A stretch of DNA of 6,468 nucleotides, from contig RFFU01000123.1 in assembly GCA_003697085.1 (NCBI GenBank), positions 1 through 6,468 of the forward strand, in the 5' to 3' direction. Positions 5,772 to 6,468 of the stretch are shown here, one piece after another. Under the pieces are notes generated by a model. It made no database searches. It was not told where the DNA came from and saw only the letters and a program-made list of their open reading frames with translations. The position numbers and the translations under genes were made by a program. The DNA comes from Candidatus Hydrogenedentota bacterium (GTDB lineage: Bacteria; UBA8481; J006). The first letter of the stretch is position 1, and every line of letters starts with the position of its first letter.

Positions 5772-5869
5772 TCCCCTTCCCTTTTCCCTATCCCCTTTCC
5801 CCTTTCCCCTTTCCCCTTTCCCCTCTTCCCTTTTTCCTTTTCCCTTTTGCCTTTTGACTTTTGACTTTT
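5772..5869. repeat. 98-bp array of 14 in-phase degenerate heptamers
   Basis: Read on the minus strand from 5869 down, the sequence divides without a slip into 7-bp units: AAAAGTC twice, AAAAGGC, AAAAGGG, AAAAGGA, AAAAGGG, AAGAGGG, GAAAGGG four times, GATAGGG, AAAAGGG and AAGGGGA. The variants change gradually along the array. Bases 5791-5848 form an unbroken 58-bp polypyrimidine tract on the plus strand. Heptamer short tandem repeats of this general kind are known from cyanobacterial intergenic DNA (STRR sequences); that is a comparison of type, not proof of relation. Confidence 0.9.
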
Positions 5870-6080
5870 GCTTTTTTTCCTTCTCCCGCCTATCATCCCG
5901 TTGGCTGTTTTCCTACAGCATACTGTTCGTTAACAGACACTTTCTCGGTTCTCCTTCCTCCTGTTCCTCCCCACCGATCTCCCCCCTCTCTTCGCAAACT
6001 TCAGTCGTCTCACGCTTCTTTCCCCACTTTCCCCTCGGGGTCCTTCCGTGGCATACTCCTTGCTCCGCTAGGAACGATCG

Positions 6081-6468
6081 ATGAATTCGAAACTGCAATC
6101 AAAATTCTCCGAGCCGTCCGTTCTTTCCGAACTGCTGGCTCATCTTCTGCTCGGAGGCTTCGTCATTTTGGCGCTCATCATTTTCTTTCTTCCGGTCGTA
6201 ACGCGCGCGGCTGAAACTCCTTCACACTCAAAGACGATCGAGTACACCGTCCGGCCGGGTGACACGCTCTACGGCATCGCACTCCGCGAATTGGGAAAGG
6301 GTTCCCGTTGGAAAGAGATAGCCCGGCTCAACAAGATCCCACCTCCCTATGAAATCGCCGTCGGAGAGAAACTTCTTCTGCCGATTTCGATTCCGTCCTC
6401 CCCTCCCCCCCCCCCCCCCCCCCCCTCCTCCACCCCTTCCCCCCCCCCCACCCCCCACCCCCCCCTCC
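6081..6468 (+). CDS. LysM-domain membrane-anchored protein, 3' end missing
   Basis: An open frame starts at the ATG at 6081 and runs off the right edge, giving 129 visible codons. The product has a cytoplasmic N-terminus of about 21 residues, one hydrophobic helix (about 22-40, LLLGGFVILALIIFFLPVV) and then TRAAE, which could be a signal peptidase site or simply the end of a membrane anchor. A LysM domain follows at about 53-101, with YTVRPGDTLYGIA (55-67), WKEIARLN (77-84) and IAVGEKLLLP (92-101). LysM binds the glycan of peptidoglycan, so the protein probably contacts the cell wall from the periplasmic side. After residue 105 it becomes a polyproline run encoded by poly-C. AGGA lies 7 bp before the ATG and supports the start. 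It is divergent from the DUF1015 gene. What follows the linker, whether an enzyme domain or nothing, is not visible. Confidence 0.85.
   Translation, partial: MNSKLQSKFSEPSVLSELLAHLLLGGFVILALIIFFLPVVTRAAETPSHSKTIEYTVRPGDTLYGIALRELGKGSRWKEIARLNKIPPPYEIAVGEKLLLPISIPSSPPPPPPPPSSTPSPPPTPHPPL
6400..6468. repeat. Poly-C low-complexity end of the window
   Basis: A run of 21 C (6405-6425) is followed by C-rich sequence broken only by single T, TT and A bases to the last base. In the LysM frame it reads as proline with a few Leu, Thr and Ser. Runs of this length are prone to sequencing and assembly error, so both its length and the reading frame after about 6405 are doubtful. Confidence 0.85.

Larger units (their letters stand above)
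5513..6080. other. Divergent intergenic region, 568 bp, no credible gene
   Basis: This stretch separates the left-facing DUF1015 gene from the right-facing LysM gene. From left to right it holds the DUF1015 promoter, a short heptamer repeat, a cluster of small palindromes, a 98-bp heptamer array and about 200 bp of C/T-rich sequence. The last part contains an inverted repeat CTGTT-CGTT-AACAG (5923-5936). It also has weak plus-strand promoter candidates for the LysM gene: TTGCTT (5868-5873) with TATCAT (5891-5896) at 17 bp spacing, and an extended -10-like TGGCATACT ending at 6057. Open frames here translate to Lys/Gly/Arg or Pro/Ser low-complexity peptides and are not genes. Confidence 0.75.

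Noticed and set aside
5557-5869. CRISPR array
   Set aside because: The units are 7 bp in direct contact, without spacers of constant length and without 23-40 bp repeats; no cas gene is present.
5561-5896. A 111-codon minus-strand open frame, Lys/Gly-rich then AGILPAG-type peptide
   Set aside because: Its first part is a translation of the heptamer array and the rest a translation of the palindromes; such frames arise from repeat DNA and have no ribosome binding site or domain.
5490-6084. Pro/Ser/Phe-rich open frames on the plus strand in the divergent region
   Set aside because: They read through the polypyrimidine array and palindromes, overlap one another in two frames, and show no start signal or domain.

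Overview
The window looks like a piece of chromosome from a Gram-negative-type bacterium of moderately high GC. It carries housekeeping genes and no phage, plasmid or transposon genes. Five genes lie head to tail on the minus strand. In order of transcription they are a DUF1015 protein (5512-4259), carbamate kinase (4114-3158), a citrate synthase of the mitochondrial type (2990-1707), the translocon subunit SecG (1632-1216) and a PilM-like actin-fold type IV pilus protein (1082 to beyond base 1). A sixth gene, a membrane-anchored LysM protein, starts at 6081 on the plus strand and runs off the right edge. The phylum cannot be named from this window. Eukaryote-like citrate synthases are known in Geobacteraceae and occur in other bacteria, so a deltaproteobacterial or candidate-phylum lineage fits but is not shown.

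Layout. Bases 1-1082 are PilM, which contains an unusual Pro-Gly-Ala-Lys segment built from 42-bp tandem repeats; the window begins inside that repeat. Bases 1083-1215 hold two hairpins. SecG follows, then a 74-bp gap with a promoter-like pair right next to the secG start. Citrate synthase has the clearest Shine-Dalgarno sequence of the window. The 167-bp gap between citrate synthase and carbamate kinase is strongly purine-rich on the transcribed-sense strand and holds tandem duplications that straddle the carbamate kinase stop codon. The 144-bp gap between carbamate kinase and DUF1015 holds a possible promoter. The 568-bp divergent region (5513-6080) has no credible gene. It carries a good promoter for DUF1015, a set of small palindromes, and heptamer repeats on both sides of them, including a 98-bp array of 14 in-phase 7-bp units.

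How the genes work together. Citrate synthase feeds acetyl-CoA into the TCA cycle. Carbamate kinase interconverts carbamoyl phosphate plus ADP with carbamate plus ATP. SecG and PilM belong to protein export and pilus assembly, and the LysM protein to the cell wall. They do not form one pathway. The gaps of 74-167 bp and the separate promoter-like sequences suggest neighbouring, partly independent transcription units rather than one tight operon.

The most unusual material is non-coding: the heptamer and palindrome mosaic at 5557-5869. The proline-rich repeat inside PilM and possible leaderless or near-leaderless starts at secG and the DUF1015 gene also deserve a look. Both window edges fall in low-complexity proline-coding DNA (42-bp repeats on the left, poly-C on the right), which suggests that the contig ends where assembly failed. 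I see no convincing new multi-gene system.
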